Shown: one piece after another, positions 1 to 7,973 of the stretch
Numbering within the stretch: the stretch's first letter is position 1
Layout of the letters: each line of letters starts with the position of its first letter
NCBI GenBank assembly: GCA_035528575.1
Contig: DATKYK010000008.1
Location: 1-61,497, forward strand
DNA from: Dehalococcoidia bacterium
GTDB lineage: Bacteria > Chloroflexota > Dehalococcoidia > E44-bin15
DNA length: 61,497 nt
Direction: 5' to 3'
Position numbers and translations under genes: made by a program
The notes under the pieces: generated by a model
The model's input: only the letters and a program-made list of their open reading frames with translations
Told to the model about the DNA's origin: nothing
The model's database searches: none

Positions 1-539
1 CTAAAGATAGCATATGGGACTGTTCCTGTAGCATCATCTATCGCCAGGAATAAGGTCAGCCATGGTCCTCGATCCTCCAACCAACGGTGATGGCTGCCGT
101 CCAATTGTAGTAATATCCCTTCTTGAGGCATTCGCTGACGCCGGTATCGGTGACGTGGAGACCGGCCTCGCCGAGGGCTGGACAGGCCGGCCTTTGATAA
201 AACCCGCCGTAAAGTGGAGCGGGAAATCATTATCCCCTCCCGTTCCGCCAGGAGTTCAGCTAGGTGGGTATGATTAACCCCACTATACTTCCCCTCTGCC
301 AAGGAAACTACCTGCTGACGGATGGCTTGAGGCGTGACGTTAGCTGGCGTGCGGCCACGATTGCCATGGGCCAGAGTAGCAGCGCCTTCCTTTCGATACG
401 CTGCCAGTATTCGCCATCCGTGGCGCTCACTCACTCCCATCACTTTGGCTGCCTCTTGCATGGGCCAATGCTTTTCCAGTACCCCGTTTAGAGTCTGTAA
501 CCTGTTCTGTTCTTTTGCAGTCAATGTCAGTTCTTTCAT
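1..539 (-). mobile_element. Insertion-sequence transposase, N-terminal part, cut by window edge
   Basis: An open frame starts at the ATG at 539 and runs leftward with no stop to the window edge, about 178 codons. Its first third reads as a helix-turn-helix (QEAAKVMGVSERHGWRILA). It then enters what looks like a DDE integrase core with an early acidic residue in the motif LQLDGSHHRWLEDRGPW followed by LFLAIDDATG. This combination is typical of ISNCY/IS481-like transposases. The family choice is by eye; the DDE core is cut off, so activity cannot be judged. An 8-bp inverted repeat (523-530 and 543-550) surrounds the start codon and could be a binding site for the transposase or part of the element end. 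The right boundary of the element must lie before about 580, where the interrupted GH130 frame resumes. Confidence 0.75.
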
Positions 540-578
540 TGACTGACATTATCCCTGAACAATAACCTACTGACCTAA

Positions 579-1313
579 TCGTATCCCACCAACACAAAGG
601 GTAAAAGTGAAGAGAAGGGGTGTGAAGACCCCAGGTTGACTCTAATCGACGACCGTATTTACATGGTTTATACCGCCTATGATGGCCTGGTGGCTCAAAT
701 TGCTCTGGCTTCTATCAGCGTTAGCGATTTCTTGAACTATCGCTGGGCAGGCTGGCGAAGACATGGGCTGGTCTTCCCCGGATTTACTGATAAAGACGGC
801 ATCTTATTCCCGGAACGTTTTAATGGGAAATTCGCCATGCTTCACCGGGTGGACCCACATATATGGATAACCTTTTCCCGCCCTCTGCGCTGCCCCTGGC
901 CCAGGGGAGAACACCAGATACTGACCGGGGCGCGTTCCGGGATGGCATGGGACGGGGCAAAAATTGGCGGTGGTGCCCAGCCAATAAAGACTAAGTACGG
1001 TTGGTTGCTCATCACCCACGGTGTTGACCATGCTCATATCTACCGGCTAGGAGCAATGCTGGTTGATTTAGCAGATCCAACAATCCTCCTTTATCGTTCA
1101 CCCAATCCCATACTCGAGCCCACAGAAAAGTATGAAATAGGCGAAATAGACAAGTGCGAGGTGCCCAACGTGGTTTTTACCTGTGGGGCAGTGCCGCGGG
1201 AAGATAATAAAGAGATATTATATTCAGGGAGTGAACTACTGGTTTACTATGGTGCTGCTGATACAGCGATTGGTGTCGCTAGCGCTAGAATTGCCGACCT
1301 TATCCCTACTTAA
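579..1313 (+). pseudogene. GH130 glycoside phosphorylase, 5' end lost at an IS
   Basis: The frame is open from 579, and the residues at 618-635 read GCEDPR followed by LTLIDDRIYMVYTAYDG. That is the hallmark of glycoside hydrolase family 130, the mannoside phosphorylases that split beta-mannosides with phosphate. A typical member has 300-350 residues; here only about 240 C-terminal residues remain and there is no plausible start. A TTG at 636 lies inside the conserved motif and is not a real start. The missing part is roughly the first 90-100 residues, exactly on the side where the IS transposase lies. The simplest reading is a gene beheaded by the insertion. The rest of the frame is intact to the TAA at 1311, so the event may be recent, or the 5' part may lie beyond the IS outside the window. 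Confidence 0.75.
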
Positions 1314-1584
1314 GGCCATTGTACGTTTAATCATACTTGGCTGTTCGGTGTGTAAAGGTTAGCTTGGCTTCTTGTAGTAGGAGCTTAGGAATCCAGGACA
1401 GCCGCTTGAATTACTGATCGATGGTATGAGAAATAAATCGAAAAGTCTCCTGGGGCTTATCTAATCAGGACAAGAGTACCGATGAACTTTGCATGGTATA
1501 TCGGAAAAACCTGGCAGGTAATTTTACTATAGTTGCTTGAAAAACCCTGCTAATCTTTTGCTTTCTTGTACAACAGCTTTTTTA

Positions 1585-2343
1585 TTATTTACTGCCCCCC
1601 CTAAAGAGAGAAAGAAACCTGTCTTCATACTCATGGAATAGTCCCCATCTATCGAGCTCTCTCTTTAGCATGGACGGGTCAGTTTCACCCCTTTCAACCT
1701 GTCTGAATAGCTCTTCGATCCTTAACCTGGCATCCATTGGCACACCAGCACTATCTATATTTAACAGACCTCTTCTTCCCAGCTCAAAGATGTTACTTCT
1801 TATCGAACCTTCGGTTAATTCCTTAATAAATTTTAACAGTGAAACATCCCATAAATCATCAACACCCTTAATAATTGCGGCGAGCATATCCCCTTCCTTT
1901 TCTATTTTCTCATTTAGTGTACCCGCTACCACAGGCAAGGGGTCTGATACAATTGATAGTGCTTCCGGCCTGGGTTCGTTCTTATAATTGTAGAAAAGTC
2001 CAGGTGCATGAGGTCCATACTCCTTAATTACCACTTCAAGATATCTTCTTGCGTTTTCACCGAATCCTTCCAGATTTAAAAGGTATGAAGGTGTTACTAT
2101 CCTTGGCCTCTCCGCACTGACTTTTCCTGCCCTGATAATTGTTTCTTCCTTCTTTGACGAAGGGTGTACCAGTTCAGTATATACAGGCACAGTTAGTAAA
2201 TAGTAATTCACACGAGTAATGCCAAAAGTAGCCAGTTGCTGTGTTGGCAACCTTAATACCTCGGTATTATCTATCGCATATCTAATTCTTTCATCTCCGA
2301 TTTCCATTAACCCACCCCTTGGATACAGCTCTGAGCTTTTCAT
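1585..2343 (-). CDS. Protein of unknown function, 252 aa
   Basis: I do not recognise this family. The protein is soluble, with no signal peptide or membrane segment, and is rich in charged residues. The C-terminal third (from about residue 175) is predicted largely helical, with many Glu/Arg/Leu, and ends in a basic FRGGSK tail. There are no cysteines that would suggest a metal site. The ATG at 2343 gives 252 residues. An in-frame ATG at 2307 (reading MEIGDERIRYAI) is preceded by a purine-rich GGGGTGGG stretch and may be the true start. The gene is isolated, AT-rich compared with the housekeeping blocks and flanked by sparse DNA, so it is probably accessory. The length and uninterrupted frame support a real gene. 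Confidence 0.6.
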   Translation of the reverse strand: MKSSELYPRGGLMEIGDERIRYAIDNTEVLRLPTQQLATFGITRVNYYLLTVPVYTELVHPSSKKEETIIRAGKVSAERPRIVTPSYLLNLEGFGENARRYLEVVIKEYGPHAPGLFYNYKNEPRPEALSIVSDPLPVVAGTLNEKIEKEGDMLAAIIKGVDDLWDVSLLKFIKELTEGSIRSNIFELGRRGLLNIDSAGVPMDARLRIEELFRQVERGETDPSMLKRELDRWGLFHEYEDRFLSLFRGGSK

Positions 2344-3096
2344 TCTGAGGGCGGATGATAACGGGTCTGCTTAAGCGCATACTCGCAATTCATCTCCAGT
2401 GGTGCTTAAATCCAATTTCAAATATCCCCCTGAACCCATTCTACATCGATTTCAATGTAGCTTCAAGCGAATCCATTTTATCCGGGAAATCAGTGATGCT
2501 GAAACGGGAGATACTGAAACAAGTTCAGCATGGCAAGGTGGAAGAAATCAGCTATCTTAAGCCAGATATTAAAGATTAATGGTGTGTGATGTGCAGGAAA
2601 AAGCGGTCAATATTTATCCAAACGCCTATGTCGTTCTGAGAAGCCCAATTCATCGGGGACCGAAGAATCTCTCGAACTGGGTGAAAGGTTTAGATTCTTC
2701 CCCCGAGGCCGAGGCCGACAGGTCGGCCGACACTTTAGCTCAGGTCGGCTGATGCTTTGGCCAAAATCGAGGTCAGAATGACAACTGCTTTATCTTCGTG
2801 GCAACAAAAATGGGTCATCTGCTAATATGTACAGTGGAGCTAAGTATTACCCGCTTTCTTTGAAGTTCTAAACGATACTAGCTATCGTGTATCGACCCTA
2901 TCCGAGTGGGATCGGTGCAGCACTACACTAAAAAATTCAATAGTAATGGTGCGATAACTTGTTCATTCCCATACCGCGCGAGGAAGAGCGTACTACAAGT
3001 GGTTGGAAACCTTTCAATGTGATGAGGTGGCCGGTATATTTATTGGGGCTGTAGACAAGCCTGATAGCTGGGGCAAGGCTGGGCAAAGGTGATATA
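2344..3096. other. Sparse intergenic DNA with one dispersed palindrome
   Basis: About 750 bases with no convincing gene. Short frames here (for example 2355-2579 on plus) lack a ribosome site and family character. The stretch contains a 23-base palindromic repeat (2709-2731) that recurs exactly near 50.4 kb, followed by text also related to that island (a cttcgtggcaac-like string near 2800). It looks like decayed or repeat-seeded DNA. Confidence 0.5.
2709..2731. repeat. Dispersed 23-bp palindromic repeat, copy 1
   Basis: The core is GGCCGAC-AG-GTCGGCC, a perfect 7-bp inverted repeat with a 2-base centre, flanked by CCGA. The same 23 bases occur at 50397-50419, also in gene-free DNA. Such short palindromes can form hairpins. 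They are typical of REP/MITE-like dispersed families. Confidence 0.7.
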
Positions 3097-3258
3097 ATGA
3101 GAACCAAGGTTAAAAGCAGTGTACAGCTTGCATCCACCGAGGCACTGGTGCTAGGTGAATTAGAAGCTTGGCTGAATAGAACTGGTTCGGCTGGACGGTG
3201 TCTCATCGCATCGATGCCCTCGCTTCCGAATGGAGGCAAAGGATATTGCGACCTATAA
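3097..3258 (+). CDS. Possible small protein, 53 aa, weak
   Basis: An ATG at 3097 follows an AAAGGTGAT stretch that could serve as ribosome site and opens a 53-codon frame (MRTKVKSSVQLASTEALVLG...). It ends 77 bases before the proposed recF start. The first 27 residues look like a helical segment. After that the adjacent frame carries more protein-like text up to 3293, which suggests a frameshifted remnant rather than an intact gene. No family was recognised. Confidence 0.2.
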   Translation: MRTKVKSSVQLASTEALVLGELEAWLNRTGSAGRCLIASMPSLPNGGKGYCDL

Positions 3259-3335
3259 GCATTCAGGGTGGGGTTATGAAGAGTACGATTAGCTAAGTGG
3301 TGGCACCGCCAATGGGGAGGAGTGGGAGGAAACAT

Positions 3336-4454
3336 TTGCACATCGCCCATTTAAGCCTGACCAACTTCCGTAATTACCATCGCCTTGAGCTCGATCTACC
3401 GCCACACCTGGCGGTGCTCCAGGGCGGTAATGCTCAGGGTAAGACCAACCTCCTTGAGGCGATCTATCTCCTGTCCACTGCCAAGTCCCATCGTGCTACT
3501 GCGGAGCGGGAACTGATCAACTGGTCCACCTCAAGGGAGGAGCACCCGGTGGCCCGCCTGGTGGCCCGGGTTCAGAAAACGATGGAAAGCCTTCGGGTAG
3601 AGCTCGCCCTGAACGTAGCATATACCAGTCCTGAGGCTCATGTTCAAAAGCGGATCAGGGTAAATGGCGTGCCCCGCCGCGCCATCGACCTGGTCGGTCG
3701 GGTCAACGTAGTGCTCTTTAGCTCTCAGGACATTGACCTAATTGGCAGTACACCCTCGCTGCGTCGCCGCTACCTGGACATGACAAACTCCCAGGTCAAT
3801 TCAAGATACCTCAGCGCCCTTCAGAAGTACAATAAGGTGCTCCTGCAGCGAAACCACCTCCTGAGGTTAATCGGGGAGCGGCGTGCTGATGGGAGCCAGC
3901 TTGACTTCTGGGACCAGGAATTGCTGGAACAAGGTTCCTATCTCATAGCGCAGCGTGAGCTCATGGTAGATGAGATCAACGAACTGGCTCAGCCGATCCA
4001 CCACCAGATCACTGCAGGGCGAGAGGAATTGAGTATCAATTATCTGCCCAGTACAGGCACAATGGATTTTGGAGATAGGCTTCGGGATGTTCGTAAAAGG
4101 GAGATTGCCCGCGGGATGAGTCTGGTCGGTCCTCATCGTGATGACCTGGTATTTATGGTAGGCGATGTCAATATGAATGTTTATAGCTCCAGGGGCCAGC
4201 AGCGCACCATCGCCCTATCTCTGAAGCTAGCCGAGGCTCGCTTTATGCGCTTAAAAATAGGTGATGAGCCAATCCTGCTTCTAGACGATGTGATTTCTGA
4301 GCTTGACGCGGCGCGGCGTCATCAACTGCTAGGTTCTATTGCAAGCTATCAGCAGGTGGTGATCACTACCACCGATCTCGACCACTTCGACCCCGGATTT
4401 CTGGCTGGTGCAGTGCTGTTTGGGGTGAGCGAGGGAAGGATCAATTCCCTTTAG
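3336..4454 (+). CDS. recF: DNA replication/repair protein RecF
   Basis: RecF is an ABC-type SMC-like ATPase that binds gapped DNA with RecR and helps load RecA. Visible motifs are the start LHIAHLSLTNFRNY typical of the family, Walker A GGNAQGKTN, the ABC signature SSRGQQRTIALSLKLAE and Walker B ILLLDDVISELD with the D-loop. An in-frame GTG at 3297 would give 385 residues. I prefer the TTG at 3336 (372 residues), because GGGAGGAAA lies 3-11 bases upstream and the protein then begins exactly where other RecF proteins do. The length fits the family (about 360-390). It is not next to dnaA or gyrB here. No partner genes are adjacent, since the MFS gene downstream is convergent. Confidence 0.93.
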   Translation: MHIAHLSLTNFRNYHRLELDLPPHLAVLQGGNAQGKTNLLEAIYLLSTAKSHRATAERELINWSTSREEHPVARLVARVQKTMESLRVELALNVAYTSPEAHVQKRIRVNGVPRRAIDLVGRVNVVLFSSQDIDLIGSTPSLRRRYLDMTNSQVNSRYLSALQKYNKVLLQRNHLLRLIGERRADGSQLDFWDQELLEQGSYLIAQRELMVDEINELAQPIHHQITAGREELSINYLPSTGTMDFGDRLRDVRKREIARGMSLVGPHRDDLVFMVGDVNMNVYSSRGQQRTIALSLKLAEARFMRLKIGDEPILLLDDVISELDAARRHQLLGSIASYQQVVITTTDLDHFDPGFLAGAVLFGVSEGRINSL

Positions 4455-4589
4455 CGTGCTCCCTATTGTGGGGGCGGGTTGCTAGTCTGACCCTCCTGGA
4501 AATAGATACTGTTAATGATCGACATTGCTTGCGCTTCGTCCTCGTTCTCTGAATTCCTGATGTCATAGTGGCAGCGACCTACCCCGCCG

Positions 4590-5864
4590 TCAAGTCTGGT
4601 CTCTTGTCGCCTTCACCGGTGCTCTGATCAGGAACAGGGATACCGCTGAGATGAGGCACAGTATTGCGGTGATCAGGAAGGCCAGGTCATAAGAGCCACT
4701 GGCTTCGTGGACGAATCCGTATAGTACGGGGCCGATTGCTCCAAATAGCCCTGCACCAAACAGGAACACGACGCCAAAGAGCGCCGACATGCTAACCACC
4801 CCGAACAGGTCTCCCAGGTATGTGGGGAAAACTGAGAGGCCGCATCCGTAGCAGAATCCGATAAGCAAAGAAACCAAAAGAAGCTCCCTCTCGCTACTAA
4901 CCCCCATAGCAAGAAAGCACCCCAGGGCGACGCCAATGGTGCAGAAATATAAAGCTGGCTTCCGGGAGGTGCCGAATCTGGACATCATCCAATCGGAGAG
5001 AAAGCCGGTGAGAAGCCGTCCCGCCACCGCTGCTAGCACCAGGAAGCTCAGGATTGTCACTGCATCCCCTGATGGTATATCCAGATCGCCTCCCCAGAAA
5101 ACCAGGTGGCCAATGATCCCGACTACAGCGATATTATAGAACTGGGAGAGTATGAGCAGCCACCAGCTAGAGGTTCTGACGGCCTCTTTTACCGGCCACT
5201 TCTCTGAGCGGGCGAGGAAGTCCAACCGCTGCTCAAGCTCTTCAGCCTCGGGCTTGACGCCATCGGGGTACGCCCCCGATGACTCAGGGTCTTTCTTCAG
5301 AAATGCTCCCCCTATAACGGCACCCGCCACCATGATGAGTCCAAGGACGATGTAGCTATGGCTCCAGCCAATAACCTGGATCAGGCGGTGGATGAGCGGC
5401 AATAGCACTACCACACCTAACCCCGAGCCGGTCATGGCGATAGCTACAGTCAGGGCCGCTCGCCGCATGAACCACCTCCGCACCGTGGCCACTGTAGGAA
5501 CGATAAAACATAACGCTATACCTGAGGGGGCGAGGACCCCGAAGAGCAGGTGGAATTGCCATGGCTGGGTTATCTGACTCAAAAGGGCTGTCCCAACTCC
5601 TCCGACGACAGCACCTATGATGACGAGCCTTCTCACCCCGATTCGATCCACTAGCATCCCCGCTACCAGCCCGAATATCGCTATCGTGATCGTATTAAGG
5701 GAATAGCCGAGGGACAGCATCCCCCTAGACCAGCCGAATTCCACCTCCAGTTCCGGGGCGAATATGGAGAAGGAGGCGATGGACGCCGAACTAACAAACA
5801 TCGCCAGCCAGGCGGCCACTACAATTACCCAACCGTAGAAAAGCCTCTCTCCCTGTGCCGGCAT
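4590..5864 (-). CDS. MFS transporter, monocarboxylate/OFA-like
   Basis: A 424-residue, 12-segment major facilitator protein. The N-terminus (LFYGWVIVVAAWLAMF) is the signature start of the oxalate/formate and monocarboxylate porter branch. The loop between segments 2 and 3 carries the MFS motif as GMLVDRIGVRRL. The middle cytoplasmic loop (about residues 200-220) is acidic. The substrate cannot be read from sequence; small carboxylates are the family expectation. The start at 5864 is preceded by GAGGGA on the minus strand at a normal distance. The gene is monocistronic and convergent with recF. Confidence 0.85.
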   Translation of the reverse strand: MPAQGERLFYGWVIVVAAWLAMFVSSASIASFSIFAPELEVEFGWSRGMLSLGYSLNTITIAIFGLVAGMLVDRIGVRRLVIIGAVVGGVGTALLSQITQPWQFHLLFGVLAPSGIALCFIVPTVATVRRWFMRRAALTVAIAMTGSGLGVVVLLPLIHRLIQVIGWSHSYIVLGLIMVAGAVIGGAFLKKDPESSGAYPDGVKPEAEELEQRLDFLARSEKWPVKEAVRTSSWWLLILSQFYNIAVVGIIGHLVFWGGDLDIPSGDAVTILSFLVLAAVAGRLLTGFLSDWMMSRFGTSRKPALYFCTIGVALGCFLAMGVSSERELLLVSLLIGFCYGCGLSVFPTYLGDLFGVVSMSALFGVVFLFGAGLFGAIGPVLYGFVHEASGSYDLAFLITAILCLISAVSLFLIRAPVKATRDQT

Positions 5865-5900
5865 GCTTCAGTCCCTCACTGCTCCAGACATACGCCCCCG

Positions 5901-5909
5901 ATTATAACA
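5901..5909 (-). promoter_or_regulatory. Extended -10 promoter of the MFS gene
   Basis: On the minus strand TATAAT (5906 to 5901) is preceded by TGT, giving an extended -10 (TGn-TATAAT). No clear -35 is seen. The expected transcript start leaves a leader of about 30 bases before the ATG at 5864. Confidence 0.5.
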
Positions 5910-6034
5910 CATACACATATAGGCAATACAGGCGCTATACCTACGTGGGATAGCGTCATTTGTTATCGGGGAAGCTTATGAAGCCGGGGTAGGGAGAAGT
6001 CCATTACAAAACGAATACCAGGGAAGGTAAAAAA

Positions 6035-6172
6035 ATGTTAATTCTATCTGTGGTATTGATAATGGCAGCGGTTGTAACAATCTACTATTGGTTTGATTTC
6101 CATTTTAAAGGGGTAGTTCATGTAATTATGGAGGACTGGTATATAAAATTCGAGAGAGACTACAATCGCTGA
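6035..6172 (+). CDS. Small membrane protein, 45 aa
   Basis: An ATG at 6035 follows GGGAAGGTAAAAAA and opens a 45-residue frame. One hydrophobic segment (about residues 2-20, LILSVVLIMAAVVTIYYWF) is followed by a charged tail ending FERDYNR. It is too short for a family call. The next frame (6180 onward) carries two more membrane segments, and its text runs on upstream of its ATG as TIADIW. The two ORFs could therefore be halves of one three-segment protein split by a one-base shift near 6165. Confidence 0.4.
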   Translation: MLILSVVLIMAAVVTIYYWFDFHFKGVVHVIMEDWYIKFERDYNR

Positions 6173-6179
6173 TATATGG

Positions 6180-6446
6180 ATGTCGGTTTGCGCTTTGGTA
6201 GGTGCTGTGGGTCTTTTAACAGGACAAGCTTATGGTTTAGTGTTTGCATTACTTGCGGCGGGGTCTCTACTATTGCTGGCCCTCATGGATATAACCTTCA
6301 ATATACAAAATAACCTATATCGCCATCATTGTATCTCTATGAGACCGCTGAAAAAGAGGTGCCCCGATATAATCGGGGCCGGGGGTCTCCCCGATGTATC
6401 GGGCAGCTTTAAAAAATCCCCCAAGATTGGGGGATTAGGGGGTTGA
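6180..6446 (+). CDS. Small membrane protein, 3' end replaced by a MITE
   Basis: The first 54 codons (MSVCALVGAVGLLTGQAYG and onward) encode two hydrophobic segments and end in NIQNNLYRHH. From 6341 the frame runs into a MITE-like element, so the last 35 residues (RPLKKRCPDIIGAGG and onward) are encoded by transposon palindromes, not by the gene. The native C-terminus is therefore lost or lies beyond the element. No ribosome site precedes the ATG at 6180; a frame relation with the ORF at 6035 is possible. Confidence 0.45.
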   Translation: MSVCALVGAVGLLTGQAYGLVFALLAAGSLLLLALMDITFNIQNNLYRHHCISMRPLKKRCPDIIGAGGLPDVSGSFKKSPKIGGLGG

Positions 6447-6468
6447 TTGAGACTATTTCAGCAGTCTC
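6341..6468. mobile_element. MITE-like element, 128 bp, with TIRs and 5-bp target duplication
   Basis: The left end gagaccgctgaaa (6341-6353) and right end tttcagcagtctc (6456-6468) are inverted repeats matching at 12 of 13 positions. TCTAT stands directly outside both ends (6336-6340 and 6469-6473), as expected for a 5-bp target-site duplication. Inside are two palindromes of the CCCCGA-N-TCGGGG type and a third inverted repeat, ATCCCCCAAGATTGGGGGAT. There is no transposase frame, so the element would depend on one elsewhere. Confidence 0.7.
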
Positions 6469-6616
6469 TCTATGCTTGAGAATAGCTGTCCTTTGACATC
6501 ACCCGTTGTTTTCCTATCGTATGAAGTAGCCACCAATTATTTACTATGTATGGACGCTTTGCAGAAACGGAATTAAGAAGAGGGCAAGCAGAAATAGCAC
6601 GCTGTTTTTATTATTT

Positions 6617-6645
6617 TTTACATGCCGTCATGATAGTGCTATAAT
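6617..6645 (+). promoter_or_regulatory. Promoter of the zinc-ribbon ABC operon
   Basis: TTTACA (6617-6622), 17 bases, TATAAT (6640-6645). The transcript would start near 6652, which excludes the upstream GTG at 6649 as start codon and supports the ATG at 6694. A second, weaker pair (TTGACA 6493-6498, TATCGT 6515-6520) lies further upstream. Confidence 0.7.
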
Positions 6646-6693
6646 TGCGTGAAAATCCTAATCAGGCAGATTTGGCGAGGAGAGAGTTGGATA

Positions 6694-7530
6694 ATGACAG
6701 AAGATATTAGATGTCCCAAATGCGGCTCCAAAACAGTTGTGCGGACAGTAAAAAGAGGCCCGAATGTTAGCCGCTCATTCCATGTATGCACTCGTTACCC
6801 TGAGTGCAAAGGGAAAGTAGCAATAAGAGAGCAAAATGGCACCATTATTCAGGCGAAAGCAGTTCATAAGACCTACGATACGGGCAAGGTGACGGTGGAT
6901 GCCCTCAGGGGTGTTGATCTGAGCATCACGAGGGGGGAGATGGTGGCCGTCATGGGGCCCTCCGGCTGCGGTAAAACAACCCTCCTTAACGTCCTTTCGG
7001 GGCTAGATGATGTTACCAGGGGCAAGGTGGTCATTGATGGTGACTCTATTCACGCTATGTCGGACAAGCAGCGCACCCGCTACCGAGCGGAGAAGATGGG
7101 GTTTGTCTTCCAGTCCTTCAATCTGCTACCGGTCCTCAGCGCCGTGGAGAACGTAGAACTTCCCCTCCTAATGGCCGGGGTGAAGCCAGGGAATGCCCGG
7201 AGGCGGGCACAGGAGGCCCTGGCCCTCGTGGGCCTGGAAGAGGAGGCGCCCAAGCTCCCCGCGGAGATGTCCGGCGGCCAGCAGCAGAGGGCGACTGTCG
7301 CCCGGGCGCTGGTCAATGAGCCAGCCATCGTGTGGGCCGACGAGCCCACGGGCAACCTGGACAGCGAGAATGCTGCCGAGGTAGTTAACCTGCTGTGCAG
7401 GATGAATAAGGAAAAGTCGCAGACCTTCGTCATAGTCACTCATGATATTGCCGTCGGTCGCAAGACGGATCGGATCCTGCGGATGGCGGATGGCCAGATC
7501 GTGGAGGAGCTCCGTATGGGTGGTTGCTAA
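6694..7530 (+). CDS. ABC exporter ATPase with N-terminal zinc ribbon (MacB/LolD type)
   Basis: The 278-residue protein has two parts. Residues 1-45 form a topoisomerase-like C4 zinc ribbon: C7-x2-C10, then C32-x5-C38 in the order RCPKCG ... [10 protein letters not shown]. Residues about 52-275 are an ABC ATPase: Walker [10 protein letters not shown] (88-96), Q-loop at FQSFNLLP, signature MSGGQQQR (192-199), Walker [10 protein letters not shown], and the H-loop in VIVTHD. The ATPase is closest in style to the MacB/LolD/FtsE group that pairs with FtsX-fold permeases, and such a 990-residue permease is encoded two genes downstream. The ATG at 6694 has GGAGAGA upstream and lies downstream of a clear promoter. 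The zinc ribbon is not a normal part of this ATPase family; it may bind nucleic acid, sense metal or mediate contacts. Confidence 0.9.
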   Translation: MTEDIRCPKCGSKTVVRTVKRGPNVSRSFHVCTRYPECKGKVAIREQNGTIIQAKAVHKTYDTGKVTVDALRGVDLSITRGEMVAVMGPSGCGKTTLLNVLSGLDDVTRGKVVIDGDSIHAMSDKQRTRYRAEKMGFVFQSFNLLPVLSAVENVELPLLMAGVKPGNARRRAQEALALVGLEEEAPKLPAEMSGGQQQRATVARALVNEPAIVWADEPTGNLDSENAAEVVNLLCRMNKEKSQTFVIVTHDIAVGRKTDRILRMADGQIVEELRMGGC

Positions 7531-7582
7531 ACGCTGCTTCAGTTGGCGACGTAGAGAACGCTGCTAGAGTTGGAGGTGAAAT

Positions 7583-7900
7583 ATGTTTGCAAGGATAACG
7601 CTGTTTGAGATCGATACGCTCAGAATCAGCCTGGACGACGCGCTGGAGCGATTTAAAGAGTTAATCGTGCCAGAGGTGCGAAAACGGGAAGGATACGAGG
7701 GTATGTATGTGATGCGCACCCCCGAGGGCAAGGGCCTCATTTTAAGCCTGTGGGCGAGTGAAGAAGCAGCTGCGGCTGGCATAGCGAGTGGATATTACGA
7801 GGAGCAGGTCGCCAAGTTTATGGCCCTGTTTCGCGCGCCGCCTGGTCGTGAGAACTACGAGGTGGTCTTTGCTGAAGCCCCCGGTTTGAAGGGCGACTAA
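7583..7900 (+). CDS. Small ABM-like dimeric alpha-beta barrel protein, 105 aa
   Basis: The size and pattern (MFARITLFEIDTLRIS, amphipathic helix, YEGMYVMRTPEGKGLILSLWAS, helix) fit the antibiotic-biosynthesis-monooxygenase-like ferredoxin fold, which usually works as a dimer. No catalytic residues can be assigned, and many family members have no known enzyme activity. It lies between the ATPase and the permease of the exporter (52 bases after one, 73 before the other) on the same strand, so it is very likely cotranscribed with them. It may be a soluble accessory of the transporter. A GGAGGTG ribosome site precedes the ATG. Confidence 0.65.
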   Translation: MFARITLFEIDTLRISLDDALERFKELIVPEVRKREGYEGMYVMRTPEGKGLILSLWASEEAAAAGIASGYYEEQVAKFMALFRAPPGRENYEVVFAEAPGLKGD

Positions 7901-7973
7901 GTTTCTGTTGTCAAAATGGCTAATCCTGGCTACCAAGAGTAATCGGGTTGACTGAGAGCAATATGAGGAAGTA

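Noticed and set aside
62-546. Three overlapping plus-strand ORFs near the window start
   Set aside because: They are antisense to a continuous minus-strand transposase frame with clear helix-turn-helix and integrase text.
2355-2579. Plus-strand ORF of 74 codons
   Set aside because: No ribosome site, odd composition, no family character, in sparse DNA.
2937-3350. Minus-strand ORF of 137 codons before recF
   Set aside because: Overlaps the recF start, composition of random translation; no domain text.
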